36,169 nucleotides of DNA. It comes from an uncultured Roseburia sp. GTDB taxonomy: Bacteria; Bacillota; Clostridia; Lachnospirales; Lachnospiraceae. Shown piece after piece: positions 18,681-28,574 of the stretch (positions are counted from its first letter, which is position 1; each line of letters starts with the position of its first letter). The stretch is from contig CANRBT010000005.1 of NCBI GenBank assembly GCA_947628935.1, positions 1-36,169 on the forward strand, read 5' to 3'. The notes under the pieces were generated by a model. That model saw nothing but the letters and a program-made list of their open reading frames with translations. It was not told where the DNA came from and searched no databases. Position numbers and translations under genes: made by a program.

Positions 18681-19649
18681 ATGGAACAAAGACCACTTGT
18701 CATACTGACCGGTCCCACAGCAGTCGGGAAGAGCGCTCTTGCCGTCCTGCTTGCCAGGCGTACCGGCGGCGCCGTCCTGTCGGCCGATTCCATGCAGGTA
18801 TACCGGCATATGGACATCGGTTCGGCCAAGCTCTCACAGGAGGAGATGCAGGGCGTACCGCATTATCTGATCGACGAGCTGGAGCCGTCGGAGGAGTTTC
18901 ATGTCGTGCGGTTTGTGAAACTGGCAAAAAAATATCTGGAAGCGATCTATGCGAAGGGACAGCTTCCGATCGTCGTCGGCGGCACGGGCTTTTACATACA
19001 GGCATTGCTCTATGACATCGATTTTACGGAGCAGACAGGGGATGCCGCATACCGCGGGGAACTTGCCGCGCTTGCCGCAGAGCGCGGAGCCGAAGCCCTT
19101 CACGCGATGCTCGAAAAGGTCGATCCCGCGGCGGCGGAGGCGATCCACCCGCACAACCAGAAACGCCTGATCCGCGCGCTGGAATTTTATCATCTGTCCG
19201 GAAGGCGGATCTCGGAACACAACGCGGCGGAACGGCAGAGGCAGTCGCCCTACAATTTCGCGTATTTCGTGCTGAACGACGACAGGGAACGGCTCTATGA
19301 AAAGATCGACCGGCGCGTGGACGCGATGCTTCAACAGGGGCTGCTCGCGGAGGTGCGCGGCTTAAGGGAGATGGGCTGTACGGCGGATTCCGTGTCCATG
19401 CAGGGGCTGGGCTACAAGGAGCTGCTGCGGTATCTGGACGGAGCGTATTCCCTGGAGGAAGCCGTCCGCATCATCAAACGCGATACCAGACATTTTGCAA
19501 AACGCCAGTTGACCTGGTTCCGCCGCGAGCGCGACGTCATCTGGCTGGAAAAAGAATCATTTGAATACGACGAAGAGCGGATAGTTGCCGAAATGCTGCG
19601 CATTCTAAGGAGTAAGGGCATTTTATCCGCAGAGGAGAAGGTGCGATGA
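18681..19649 (+). CDS. miaA: tRNA dimethylallyltransferase MiaA
   Basis: LTGPTAVGKSALAVLLA, LSADSMQVYRHMDIGSAK, RDTRHFAKRQLTWFRRE. Confidence 0.96.
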   Translation: MEQRPLVILTGPTAVGKSALAVLLARRTGGAVLSADSMQVYRHMDIGSAKLSQEEMQGVPHYLIDELEPSEEFHVVRFVKLAKKYLEAIYAKGQLPIVVGGTGFYIQALLYDIDFTEQTGDAAYRGELAALAAERGAEALHAMLEKVDPAAAEAIHPHNQKRLIRALEFYHLSGRRISEHNAAERQRQSPYNFAYFVLNDDRERLYEKIDRRVDAMLQQGLLAEVRGLREMGCTADSVSMQGLGYKELLRYLDGAYSLEEAVRIIKRDTRHFAKRQLTWFRRERDVIWLEKESFEYDEERIVAEMLRILRSKGILSAEEKVR

Positions 19650-20941
19650 GCGATCGAATACAGGAACAATACGAACGTCTGGGGATCTCCAGAAGCATTT
19701 ACGAGTACGGCGCCAAAATCGAGCGGGAGCTTTCGGAGCGTTTTCTGGAAATTGACAGGATCGCGGAGTTCAACCAGTTAAAGGTGATCCGCGCCATGCA
19801 GGTCCACAGGGTCAGCGCGGAATGCTTTAACGGCAGCTCCGGCTATGGCTACAACGATATCGGACGCGAGACCCTGGAGCGCGTCTATGCGGAATGCTTC
19901 TGCGGGGAGGACGCGCTGGTGCGGCCGCAGATCACCTGCGGCACACACGCGCTGGCGCTTGCCCTGATGTCCAACCTTCGGCCGGGGGACGAGCTGCTCT
20001 CGCCCGTCGGGAAGCCCTACGACACGCTGGAGGAGGTCATCGGCATACGCCCGTCGAGAGGATCGCTCGCCGAATACGGCGTCACCTACCGGCAGGTGGA
20101 CCTGTTGCCTGACGGCTCGTTTGATTATGAGCAGATCCGAAAAGCGCTCAACGACCGCACAAAACTTGTGACCATCCAGCGCTCAAAGGGATATGCGACC
20201 AGAAAGACGCTTTCCGTCGCACGCATCGGAGAGCTGATCTCATTCATCAAAGGGATCCGCCCGGACGTGCTCTGTATGGTAGACAACTGCTACGGCGAGT
20301 TCGTGGAGGAACGGGAGCCCCTGGAGGTCGGCGCCGACATGATCGTCGGCTCCCTCATCAAAAATCCGGGCGGCGGTCTCGCCCCTGCCGGGGGCTATAT
20401 CGCAGGGAAGCGGGAGTGCGTGGAGAACGCCGCCTGCCGGCTGACCTCCCCGGGACTGGGCAAGGAGGTCGGCGCTTCGCTCGGGATAATGCAGTCCTTT
20501 TACCAGGGACTGTTCCTCGCCCCGACCGTGGTGGCGGGAGCGCTCAAGGGCGCCGTCTTTGCCGCGAACCTCTACGAACGGCTGGGGTTTGAAGTCATAC
20601 CGGACGGAAGCGAAAGCCGGCACGATATCATCCAGGCTGTGTCCTTCCATGATCCGGACGCGCTGATCGCGTTCTGCGAGGGCATCCAGTCTGCAGCCCC
20701 CGTGGACAGCTATGTAACGCCGGAGCCGTGGGCAATGCCCGGCTACGACAGCGATGTGATCATGGCGGCGGGCGCCTTTGTGCAGGGCTCCTCGATCGAG
20801 CTGAGCGCGGACGGTCCCTTAAAGCCTCCGTATGCCGTCTATTTTCAGGGAGGGCTGACCTGGTACCACGCGAAGCTGGGCATTTTGAAATCTTTACAAA
20901 AACTTCATGAACGAGAACTTGTGAATATGGATCTCTTATGA
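19646..20941 (+). CDS. Methionine gamma-lyase-like / aluminium resistance family PLP protein
   Basis: ITCGTHALALALMSNLRPGDELL, QRSKGYATRKTL, VDNCYGEFVE, GSLIKNPGGGLAPAGGYIAG. Confidence 0.93.
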   Translation: MSDRIQEQYERLGISRSIYEYGAKIERELSERFLEIDRIAEFNQLKVIRAMQVHRVSAECFNGSSGYGYNDIGRETLERVYAECFCGEDALVRPQITCGTHALALALMSNLRPGDELLSPVGKPYDTLEEVIGIRPSRGSLAEYGVTYRQVDLLPDGSFDYEQIRKALNDRTKLVTIQRSKGYATRKTLSVARIGELISFIKGIRPDVLCMVDNCYGEFVEEREPLEVGADMIVGSLIKNPGGGLAPAGGYIAGKRECVENAACRLTSPGLGKEVGASLGIMQSFYQGLFLAPTVVAGALKGAVFAANLYERLGFEVIPDGSESRHDIIQAVSFHDPDALIAFCEGIQSAAPVDSYVTPEPWAMPGYDSDVIMAAGAFVQGSSIELSADGPLKPPYAVYFQGGLTWYHAKLGILKSLQKLHERELVNMDLL

Positions 20942-20975
20942 TACAATATGATGTAGGTCTTTTGTGTCAAAAGGG

Positions 20976-20998
20976 TTGACATAATATTATGATCCTCA
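20976..20998 (+). promoter_or_regulatory. Putative promoter for the radC-mreBCD cluster
   Basis: TTGACA at 20976-20981; -10 not clear-cut (CATACT-like, short spacer). Confidence 0.4.
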
Positions 20999-21025
20999 TA
21001 CTTCCGGGGAGAGCAAAGGAAAGGT

Positions 21026-21736
21026 ATGAGACCAACTACAACAACGATGAAACAATTGCCGGATTCGGAACGACCCTATGAAAAGTTCCTGAATTACGGC
21101 GCGGCGTCCTTAAGTGATGCGGAGCTTTTGGCAGTGATCATACGATCCGGGACGCAGGGCAGGAAGGCGATCGAGATCGCGCAGGATTTTCTCGGTCTGG
21201 GCGGGCGCAATCTGTTGAACCTCTACGAGATACCGTTGGAGGAGATGCAGCATATCGGCGGCATCGGGAAGGTACGGGCGATCCAGTTGAAATGCGTTGC
21301 GGAGCTGTCCAGACGGATCGCGGAGACATCCCGCAGGGAACGGCTCTGTCTCGACCGGCCGCAGACGATCGCAGACTACTGTATGGAGCGCATGCGGCAC
21401 GAGGAGCAGGAGAGGCTCTCGGCGCTGTTCTTTGACGCGAAGTGCCATCTGCTGGGAGACGTCCTGCTGTCGGTCGGAAGCGCGACCGCGACCTTCGTGT
21501 CACCGCGTGAGATCTTTCTCGCCGCGTTCCGCCACAAGGCGGTCCAGCTTGTGCTGATACACAATCATCCGAGCGGGGATCCCGTCCCTTCTTTTCAGGA
21601 TGACGAGGTGACAAAGAGAGTGCTGGAATGCGGGAAGCTGCTGAATATCCCGCTGATCGACCACATTGTGGTCGGAGACCGCTCCTATTACAGCTATCGT
21701 GAGCACAGAAGAATCATAAAAGGGAGAGAACTATGA
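21026..21736 (+). CDS. radC: RadC/JAB-domain protein
   Basis: LIHNHPSGDPVPSFQDDEVTKRV...IDHIVVGD JAMM-type motif; HhH-like N-terminal part. Confidence 0.95.
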   Translation: MRPTTTTMKQLPDSERPYEKFLNYGAASLSDAELLAVIIRSGTQGRKAIEIAQDFLGLGGRNLLNLYEIPLEEMQHIGGIGKVRAIQLKCVAELSRRIAETSRRERLCLDRPQTIADYCMERMRHEEQERLSALFFDAKCHLLGDVLLSVGSATATFVSPREIFLAAFRHKAVQLVLIHNHPSGDPVPSFQDDEVTKRVLECGKLLNIPLIDHIVVGDRSYYSYREHRRIIKGREL

Positions 21737-22749
21737 CGAACAACGTATACGGGATTGACCTTGGCACCTGCAACATGAAGATCTATTGCAAGGCGACCAA
21801 CAAGATTTTGAACGAGAAAAACACGATTGCCCTGGTCAACAAGGATCAGATCTATGCGTACGGAGACGCCGCATATGCCATGTATGAGAAAGCGCCGGAG
21901 ACGATCCAGGTGACCTTCCCGGTCGTGGGGGGCGTGATCGCTGACTTTAACAATCTGCAGACGATGCTCCAGACGTTTCTCGAGAAAAATGCAAAGGGAA
22001 AGCTGCGCGGCGCCGAATTTATCGTCGCAGTCCCGACAGACATCACAGAGGTGGAGAAAAAGGCGTTTTTCGATATGTTCTACAAAAGCAAATTAAAGCC
22101 CAAGAGCGTCCTGCTCTGCGAAAAGCCGATCGCGGATGCCGTCGGGCTCGGGCTCGACGTCAACGACCCGACCGGGATCATGATCGTGGATATCGGCGCA
22201 GATACAACGGAGATCTCTGTGATCTCCCTGGGCGGACTGGTCTTAAGCGACCTGCTCCACTCCGGCGGGAACAAGATCGACGAATCCATCATCACCTATG
22301 TGAAGCGCAAGTACAATCTCGTCATCGGGCAAAAGACGGCCCAGAGCTTAAAGGAACAGCTCGGATCCGGCGTGTCCGGCAATTCCGATACGATGACGAT
22401 CGTCGGCCGCGATGTCGTCAGCGGACTCCCGATCGAGATGGAGCTGAAAGGCTCCGTCGTATACGAGGCGATCAAGGACAACCTCAACAGCATCTGCAAC
22501 TCCATCAAGATGATCCTGGAAAAGACACCGCCGGAGCTGGCAAAGGATATCATCCATTCCGGCATCTATATCACGGGAGGGAGCTCGCAGATCCACGATA
22601 TCGACCAGTTGTTCCACCAGATCACAGGCATCGACATCAATACCTGCGAGGAGCCGGAGGAGTGCGTGGTGCGGGGTCTGGTCAAGATCGTTTCCGACAG
22701 CAAGTTCAAGCATCTGGCATTCAGCATGAAGAGCAAGATCTTAATTTAG
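21733..22749 (+). CDS. mreB: MreB-like actin-family rod-shape protein
   Basis: VYGIDLGTCNMKIYCK, GVIADFNNLQTML, IMIVDIGADTTEISVISLGG; directly upstream of mreC. Confidence 0.88.
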   Translation: MTNNVYGIDLGTCNMKIYCKATNKILNEKNTIALVNKDQIYAYGDAAYAMYEKAPETIQVTFPVVGGVIADFNNLQTMLQTFLEKNAKGKLRGAEFIVAVPTDITEVEKKAFFDMFYKSKLKPKSVLLCEKPIADAVGLGLDVNDPTGIMIVDIGADTTEISVISLGGLVLSDLLHSGGNKIDESIITYVKRKYNLVIGQKTAQSLKEQLGSGVSGNSDTMTIVGRDVVSGLPIEMELKGSVVYEAIKDNLNSICNSIKMILEKTPPELAKDIIHSGIYITGGSSQIHDIDQLFHQITGIDINTCEEPEECVVRGLVKIVSDSKFKHLAFSMKSKILI

Positions 22750-22758
22750 GCAATGACA

Positions 22759-22790
22759 GGATGCCGCGGGGGCGTATCTCTGCGGCATCC
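22759..22790 (+). promoter_or_regulatory. Stem-loop in the mreB-mreC intergenic region, abutting the mreC ribosome-binding site
   Basis: 9-bp perfect stem ggatgccgc (22759-22767) / gcggcatcc (22782-22790), then GGAGG 22792-22796 and ATG 22808. Confidence 0.7.
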
Positions 22791-22807
22791 CGGAGGATGA
22801 ACCAACC

Positions 22808-23674
22808 ATGAAGCAATCCATAAAGCGCAAACCCAAATTTGTCCTTCCGCCCAAGTACATACTGATGATCATGACGGGGCTCTGCGTCGTCGTCATGCTG
22901 CTCAGCTTCACGCTCAATATTTCCGGAGGACCGCTGCAATCCGTTGCGGGCTATGTGTTCGTCCCCATGCAGAGAGGCATCAACAGGGTCGGGACCTTTT
23001 TCACGGAAAAAACAGACTGGCTGATGCATCTGAGCGACGTCATGGAGGAAAACGAAGCCTTGCAAAGCCAGGTGGACGAGCTGACCGTGGAGTTGAATAC
23101 CGTGACGCTGGAGCAATATGAGCTCGAGAATCTGAGGGACCTGTTTGCGCTCGATCAGAAATATCCAAGCTATGACAAGGTGGCTGCAAATGTCATTGGA
23201 AAGAACGGCAGCAACTGGTTTTCCACCTTTACGATCGACAAGGGAACGAACGACGGGATCGATGTCGATATGAACGTGATCGCCGGGAGCGGTCTTGTCG
23301 GGATCGTCACAGAGGTCGGACCGAACTTTGCGACCGTCACAGCGATCATCAATGATACGTCCAGCGTCAGCGGCATGGTGACCACGACCTCGGACAACCT
23401 GATCGTGAGCGGCAGCCTGCAGGATATGAATGAGAGCATGGTGATCCGTTTTTCCGACCTCAACGACAGCGACGACGAGGTGCAGGTGGGAGATCCCGTA
23501 GTGACCTCCTACATTTCGGACAAATATCAGCAGGGCATTCTGATCGGTTATATTGACAGCATCGCGACGGATGCGAACAATCTGACAAAATCAGGTACGA
23601 TCACGCCGGTCGTCGATTTTGAGCACATTGCGGAGGTTCTGGTGATCCTGAATAAAAAGCAGGTTATCGAATAG
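22808..23674 (+). CDS. mreC: Rod shape-determining protein MreC
   Basis: N-terminal TM, coiled coil, VIGKNGSNWFSTFTIDKGTNDGI, VVTSYISDKYQQGILIGYI. Confidence 0.95.
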   Translation: MKQSIKRKPKFVLPPKYILMIMTGLCVVVMLLSFTLNISGGPLQSVAGYVFVPMQRGINRVGTFFTEKTDWLMHLSDVMEENEALQSQVDELTVELNTVTLEQYELENLRDLFALDQKYPSYDKVAANVIGKNGSNWFSTFTIDKGTNDGIDVDMNVIAGSGLVGIVTEVGPNFATVTAIINDTSSVSGMVTTTSDNLIVSGSLQDMNESMVIRFSDLNDSDDEVQVGDPVVTSYISDKYQQGILIGYIDSIATDANNLTKSGTITPVVDFEHIAEVLVILNKKQVIE

Positions 23675-23688
23675 CGGACAGGAGTGCG

Positions 23689-24207
23689 ATGAGAAGGAAA
23701 ATCACATTGTTCATTATCATTACCATATGTTACCTGTTGCAGACGACGCTGTTTCGGGCGCTTGCCTTTGCGTCCATCTCGCCGAACATCATGATCGTGG
23801 TCGTATCTTCCTTTGGCTTTATGCGCGGCAAGAAGGAGGGATTGTTCATCGGCTTTTTTACCGGTCTGCTGCTCGATCTGTTCAGCGGCAGCATTCTCGG
23901 CTTTTATGCGCTGCTGTACATGTATATCGGTTATCTGAACGGTTACTTTCGCAAGCTGTTTTACCCGGAGGACATCAAGCTGCCCATGCTGCTGATCGCC
24001 GGCAGCGACGTGTGTTACAACCTGTTTATCTATTTTTTCCTGTTTCTGTTCCGCAACCGTTACGATGTCCGGTACTACCTGATGCATGTGATCCTGCCGG
24101 AGCTTGTATACACAATGGTCATCACGATCTTTTTATATTTTGTCATCCTTAAGATCAACCAGCGGCTTGAGGTCATCGAGAAAAGGAGTGCGAGTAAATT
24201 TGTTTGA
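23689..24207 (+). CDS. mreD: Rod shape-determining protein MreD
   Basis: 172 aa polytopic protein between mreC and PBP2. Confidence 0.9.
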   Translation: MRRKITLFIIITICYLLQTTLFRALAFASISPNIMIVVVSSFGFMRGKKEGLFIGFFTGLLLDLFSGSILGFYALLYMYIGYLNGYFRKLFYPEDIKLPMLLIAGSDVCYNLFIYFFLFLFRNRYDVRYYLMHVILPELVYTMVITIFLYFVILKINQRLEVIEKRSASKFV

Positions 24208-27025
24208 AAATGTAAAAGAGTCCATACGCTTATTTTTTAGATCGCGCCTCGTTGTCGCCGCGGCGCTGCTCATACTCCTGTTTTCCGTACTGCTCTGGCG
24301 CATGTTCTATCTTCAGATCGTCCACGGGGAGGAGTATCAGAACAACTACAGGCTCTATATCGTAAAGGAGCGCACCTTAAACAGCTCGCGCGGCAACATC
24401 TATGACCGCAATGGAAAGCTGCTCGCCTACAATGAGCTCGCCTATTCCGTCACCATCGAGGACAACGGGACCTATGCCTCCAACGACAGCAAGAACCGGT
24501 CCCTCAATGCGGAGATCGCGCAGCTTGTGACGGCGCTGCAGAAAAACGGGGATTCGATCGTCAACGACTTCCGGATCGATCTAACGCAGAACGGCAGCTA
24601 TGAATTCAACACCAGCGGAGCGTCCTGGAGGCGTTTTATCGCGGACGTCTACGGCGAGAGCTCCTACGACGACCTTACATACTCCGAACGTCTCGGCTAT
24701 CATCCGGCGGAAGCAAGCGAAGAGCAGGTGATGGCGTATCTCGCGGACAGCTACGGTATCGACGAGACGGTCTATGACCGGAACATGGCGTATGAGATCA
24801 CGGTCGTCCGGTTCGCCATGGCGCAGAACGCATTCCAGAAATACATCGCCGCCACGGTCGCGACAAACATTTCCGAGGAATCCGTCGCCTATATCAGCGA
24901 ACACTCCTCCGAGCTGCAGGGCGTGGAGATCCTGGATGACACGATCCGCAAATACAATGACAGCATGTATTTTACTTCCATCCTGGGTTACACGGGGAAA
25001 ATATCGACAGAGGAGTACAACCGGCTCTCGGAGACGAACGACAGCTACACGCTCAACGACGTGATCGGGAAGGGCGGGATCGAACAGTACATGGATGCGG
25101 AGCTCAAAGGGCAAAAGGGCTACGAAAAGCTGTATGTAGACCATATGGGGCGGGTCCTGGAGGTCATCGAGCGCGAGGAGCCCAAGGCGGGGAACAACCT
25201 GTTCCTCTCCATTGACCATGATCTCCAGATCGCCATCTACAACCTGCTGGAGCAGGAGATCGCCGGTATCGTGTATGCGAACATCGACAACGCCGTATCG
25301 GATATCCCCATTCCCATTTCGGATGTGTACTTTGCGCTGATCGACAACAATGTCATCGACCTGGAGGCATTTTCGGACCCGCATGCATCCGCCTCCGAGC
25401 AGGCTGTGTTCCGCATTTTTTCCGACCGCCAGTCCGTCGTAAAAAGCACGCTGCGGGATCAACTGACCAACAGTGCGGCGCCCGGATTTAAGGATCTCAG
25501 CGAGGAGCAGAAGGATTATTTTAACTATATCATCACCCGTTTGAAGGAGACGAAGATCCTGGCGGAAGACAGGATCGACACATCCGACGAGGTGTATCAG
25601 CAGTGGAGAGACGGAACGATCAGTCCCAGGGAGTATCTGAACCATGCCATCTCCCGGAACTGGATCGATATCACCAGATTTTCCGTGGAAGAGAAGTACT
25701 CCGACTCCACGGAGATCTACGACGCGCTCTGTACGTATATTCTGGAGGAGCTGTTTTTGGAGACGGATTTCTCCAAGATCATTTACGATTATCTGATCCG
25801 GAACGACGCGATCTCCGGCACGCAGCTCTGCCTGATCCTGTATGACCAGGACGTGCTCCCGTACGACCAGGAGGAGGTCACGGCGCTTCAGAGCGGCAGC
25901 ATTTCCGCAGTCGCCTTCCTCCGGGAAAAGATACGGACGCTGGAGATCACGCCGTCGCAGCTCGCGCTCGACCCCTGCTCCGGCTCCTGTGTCGTCACAA
26001 ACACGGACACGGGCGAGATCCTCGCCCTCGTCAGCTATCCGGGGTATGACGGCAACCGTCTGGCGAACACAGTGGATGCCGATTACTTTGACAGCCTGCA
26101 GGAAGACAAGTCCCTGCCGCAGTACAATTATGCGACGCAGCAGAGCACGGCGCCCGGTTCTACCTTTAAGATGGTGACTTCCACGGCGGGACTTTCCGAG
26201 GGATGTATCACGACCAGCGAGCGGATCCTGGACCTCGGGCAATATGAAAATATCAGCAACCGCCCCAAATGCTGGATCTACCCTTCCTCCCACGGAGAGA
26301 TCAACGTGTCGGAGGCGATCCGCGATTCCTGCAACTATTATTTCTATGAGGTCGGGTATCGCCTTGCGACCAACAATTACGCCACAGGCTACGACGACTC
26401 GCTCGGCATAGAAAAGATACAGAAATACGCCTCCATGTTCGGTCTCGATGAGACGACGGGCATTGAGATCGAGGAAGCTTCCCCGAAGATCGCGACGTCG
26501 TTCCCGGTCATGGCGGCCATCGGGCAGAGTAATAACAGCTATACGACCGTACAGCTCTCCCGTTATGTGACAGCCGTAGCGAACGGCGGGACCGTCTATG
26601 AATACACGCTGCTCGACCATCTGGAGGACGCGGAGGGGAATGTCCTGAAGTCCTACGCGCCGCAGGTGCGCAACACAGTGGATGTCCTTGATCCTGCCGA
26701 GTGGAATGCCATTCACTCCGGCATGCGCATGGTCGTGGAGAACGCAAAGGAATTCAGCGGGTTTCCTGTCGCGGTCGCCGGGAAGACGGGTACGGCACAG
26801 CAGAATCCCACGCGGGCAAACCACGCATTGTTCGTCGGTTACGCGCCCTATGACGACCCCGAGATCGCGATCGCGACCCGCATCGCATTTGGATATACCT
26901 CCCACAATGCGTCGGAGGTGTCACGCAATATACTGGCATACTATTTTGGTGTGGAAGATGAGAGTACGCTTTTAAACGGACAGGCAGAAAATGTCGATTC
27001 TTCCTCCAACGATTTCTCTGATTGA
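24200..27025 (+). CDS. mrdA: Penicillin-binding protein 2-like transpeptidase with large insertion
   Basis: SSRGNIYDRNGKLLAYNE, APGSTFKM, SCNYYFYEVG, AGKTGTAQ; likely TTG start 24200 with AAAGGAG at 24182-24188, overlapping mreD. Confidence 0.93.
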   Translation: MFENVKESIRLFFRSRLVVAAALLILLFSVLLWRMFYLQIVHGEEYQNNYRLYIVKERTLNSSRGNIYDRNGKLLAYNELAYSVTIEDNGTYASNDSKNRSLNAEIAQLVTALQKNGDSIVNDFRIDLTQNGSYEFNTSGASWRRFIADVYGESSYDDLTYSERLGYHPAEASEEQVMAYLADSYGIDETVYDRNMAYEITVVRFAMAQNAFQKYIAATVATNISEESVAYISEHSSELQGVEILDDTIRKYNDSMYFTSILGYTGKISTEEYNRLSETNDSYTLNDVIGKGGIEQYMDAELKGQKGYEKLYVDHMGRVLEVIEREEPKAGNNLFLSIDHDLQIAIYNLLEQEIAGIVYANIDNAVSDIPIPISDVYFALIDNNVIDLEAFSDPHASASEQAVFRIFSDRQSVVKSTLRDQLTNSAAPGFKDLSEEQKDYFNYIITRLKETKILAEDRIDTSDEVYQQWRDGTISPREYLNHAISRNWIDITRFSVEEKYSDSTEIYDALCTYILEELFLETDFSKIIYDYLIRNDAISGTQLCLILYDQDVLPYDQEEVTALQSGSISAVAFLREKIRTLEITPSQLALDPCSGSCVVTNTDTGEILALVSYPGYDGNRLANTVDADYFDSLQEDKSLPQYNYATQQSTAPGSTFKMVTSTAGLSEGCITTSERILDLGQYENISNRPKCWIYPSSHGEINVSEAIRDSCNYYFYEVGYRLATNNYATGYDDSLGIEKIQKYASMFGLDETTGIEIEEASPKIATSFPVMAAIGQSNNSYTTVQLSRYVTAVANGGTVYEYTLLDHLEDAEGNVLKSYAPQVRNTVDVLDPAEWNAIHSGMRMVVENAKEFSGFPVAVAGKTGTAQQNPTRANHALFVGYAPYDDPEIAIATRIAFGYTSHNASEVSRNILAYYFGVEDESTLLNGQAENVDSSSNDFSD

Positions 27026-27037
27026 CGGAGGCGCACT

Positions 27038-27730
27038 ATGAATCAGGCGGTAATCATTAAGAGCAGCAGAAACGGGATCAATCTCATTTTAAATCCCAAG
27101 CTTCCGTTTTCTGCGCTGCTCGACGAGATCGTAAGGAAATTCCAGGCATCCGAAAAATTTTTTGCGAACGCCGCGTTCGCCATCTCCTTCGACGGACGGG
27201 CGCTCAGCGACGAGGAGGAATGCCGGATCGTGGAAGAGATCATGGAGCATACGAAGATCCAGATTCTGTGCATCGTAGAAAACGACGAGATCCGGGATGC
27301 CATACTCCAGAAAAAAATGGAAGAGCAGCAGCGTCTCACGCGCGAGGCGACGGCGGAGGAAGCCCTTCCGGCGCGAAAGACAGAAGGAGCCGTCTACCAT
27401 GCCGGACTGGCGGAGGGAGAGCGCCTGGAAACCGATGAAAGCATCGTGATCCTGGGTGACGTCCCCGCCGGGGCGAGCGTCGTCTCGGCGTCGGACGTCG
27501 TGATCCTGGGAGCCTTGCACGGCAGCGCCTATGCGGGCATGGACGGCTCCCCCGACGCCTTTATCGCGGCGCTCGATTTCGCGCCGGAGCAATACAATAT
27601 CGGCGGTATTTACGGCGCCCCGGTCGAGCCCGAAAAAAACGGGCTGTTCAAACGTAATAAGACCCCGCAGGCAAAAATTGCAACCGTCTGCGATGGTATT
27701 ATTAATATCAGCGTTCTTCCCGTTTCATAG
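27038..27730 (+). CDS. minC: Septum site-determining protein MinC
   Basis: VVILGALHGSAYAGMDGSPDAFIAALDF beta-helix motif; upstream of minD. Confidence 0.93.
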   Translation: MNQAVIIKSSRNGINLILNPKLPFSALLDEIVRKFQASEKFFANAAFAISFDGRALSDEEECRIVEEIMEHTKIQILCIVENDEIRDAILQKKMEEQQRLTREATAEEALPARKTEGAVYHAGLAEGERLETDESIVILGDVPAGASVVSASDVVILGALHGSAYAGMDGSPDAFIAALDFAPEQYNIGGIYGAPVEPEKNGLFKRNKTPQAKIATVCDGIINISVLPVS

Positions 27731-27769
27731 GAAGAACAGCAAATTTTCATAACAGGAGGTCTTTTTGAG

Positions 27770-28573
27770 ATGGGTGAAGTGATCACTTTTACCTCAGGAA
27801 AAGGCGGCGTTGGCAAGACGACAACCACTGCCAATGTCGGCGTAGGACTTTCACTGTTAGATAAAAAGGTCGTATTGGTGGACACCGATATCGGTCTTCG
27901 AAATCTGGATGTCGTCATGGGGCTGGAAAACCGGATCCTCTACAACCTGGTGGATGTGCTGACGGGAAGATGCCGCGTCAGGCAGGCGCTGATCCGCGAC
28001 CGGCGTTACCCCAATCTCTCCATCATCCCTTCCTCGTGCTCCAACGAGTCGAAGGGAAAGCTGAACGAAAAACAGATGAAGGCGCTGCTGGACGATCTGC
28101 GGGAGGAATTTGATTATATCCTCATCGACAGCCCGGCAGGGATCGACGAGGGCTTCCGGCTCGCAACCTTCGACGCGGACCGCATCATCGTGGTGACAAC
28201 GCCGCAGATCGCAGCCATTCACGACGCGGACTGCGTGCTGCAGCTATTGCATCGGGAAAAGAAGACGGAGCCCTTCCTCCTCATCAACTGCGTGCGGAGA
28301 CATATGGTGCGGGACGGGAACATGCTCGATGTCCCGGATATCTGCGAGTTGCTGGATGCAAAGCTCATCGGCGTGGTCCTCGAGGACGAGGAGGTCATCA
28401 TCTGCCAGAATCACGGGGAACCCGTGATGGGCAGGCATACCGCTTCGGAGGAGTGTTACCGGAACATTGCCCGAAGGCTCAGCGGGGAGGAGCTGGAGAT
28501 CCCCAATTACATGAGGCGTCAGAGTATCTTCTCCAGGATCCTCCTGAGAAATACTGCCAGAAAGCAGGTGTGA
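27770..28573 (+). CDS. minD: Septum site-determining ATPase MinD
   Basis: ITFTSGKGGVGKTTTTANVGVGLSLLDKKVVLVDTDIGLRNLDVVMGLENRI. Confidence 0.98.
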   Translation: MGEVITFTSGKGGVGKTTTTANVGVGLSLLDKKVVLVDTDIGLRNLDVVMGLENRILYNLVDVLTGRCRVRQALIRDRRYPNLSIIPSSCSNESKGKLNEKQMKALLDDLREEFDYILIDSPAGIDEGFRLATFDADRIIVVTTPQIAAIHDADCVLQLLHREKKTEPFLLINCVRRHMVRDGNMLDVPDICELLDAKLIGVVLEDEEVIICQNHGEPVMGRHTASEECYRNIARRLSGEELEIPNYMRRQSIFSRILLRNTARKQV

Positions 28574-28574
28574 T

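Noticed and set aside
22753-22800. 15-codon ORF MTGCRGGVSLRHPGG* in the mreB-mreC gap
   Set aside because: Spans the hairpin but has no ribosome-binding site and no leader-peptide-like codon run; most likely chance.
24581-26905. 774-aa antisense ORF opposite PBP2
   Set aside because: Shadow ORF produced by codon bias; the + strand frame has all PBP motifs, and the antisense translation has no recognisable domain.
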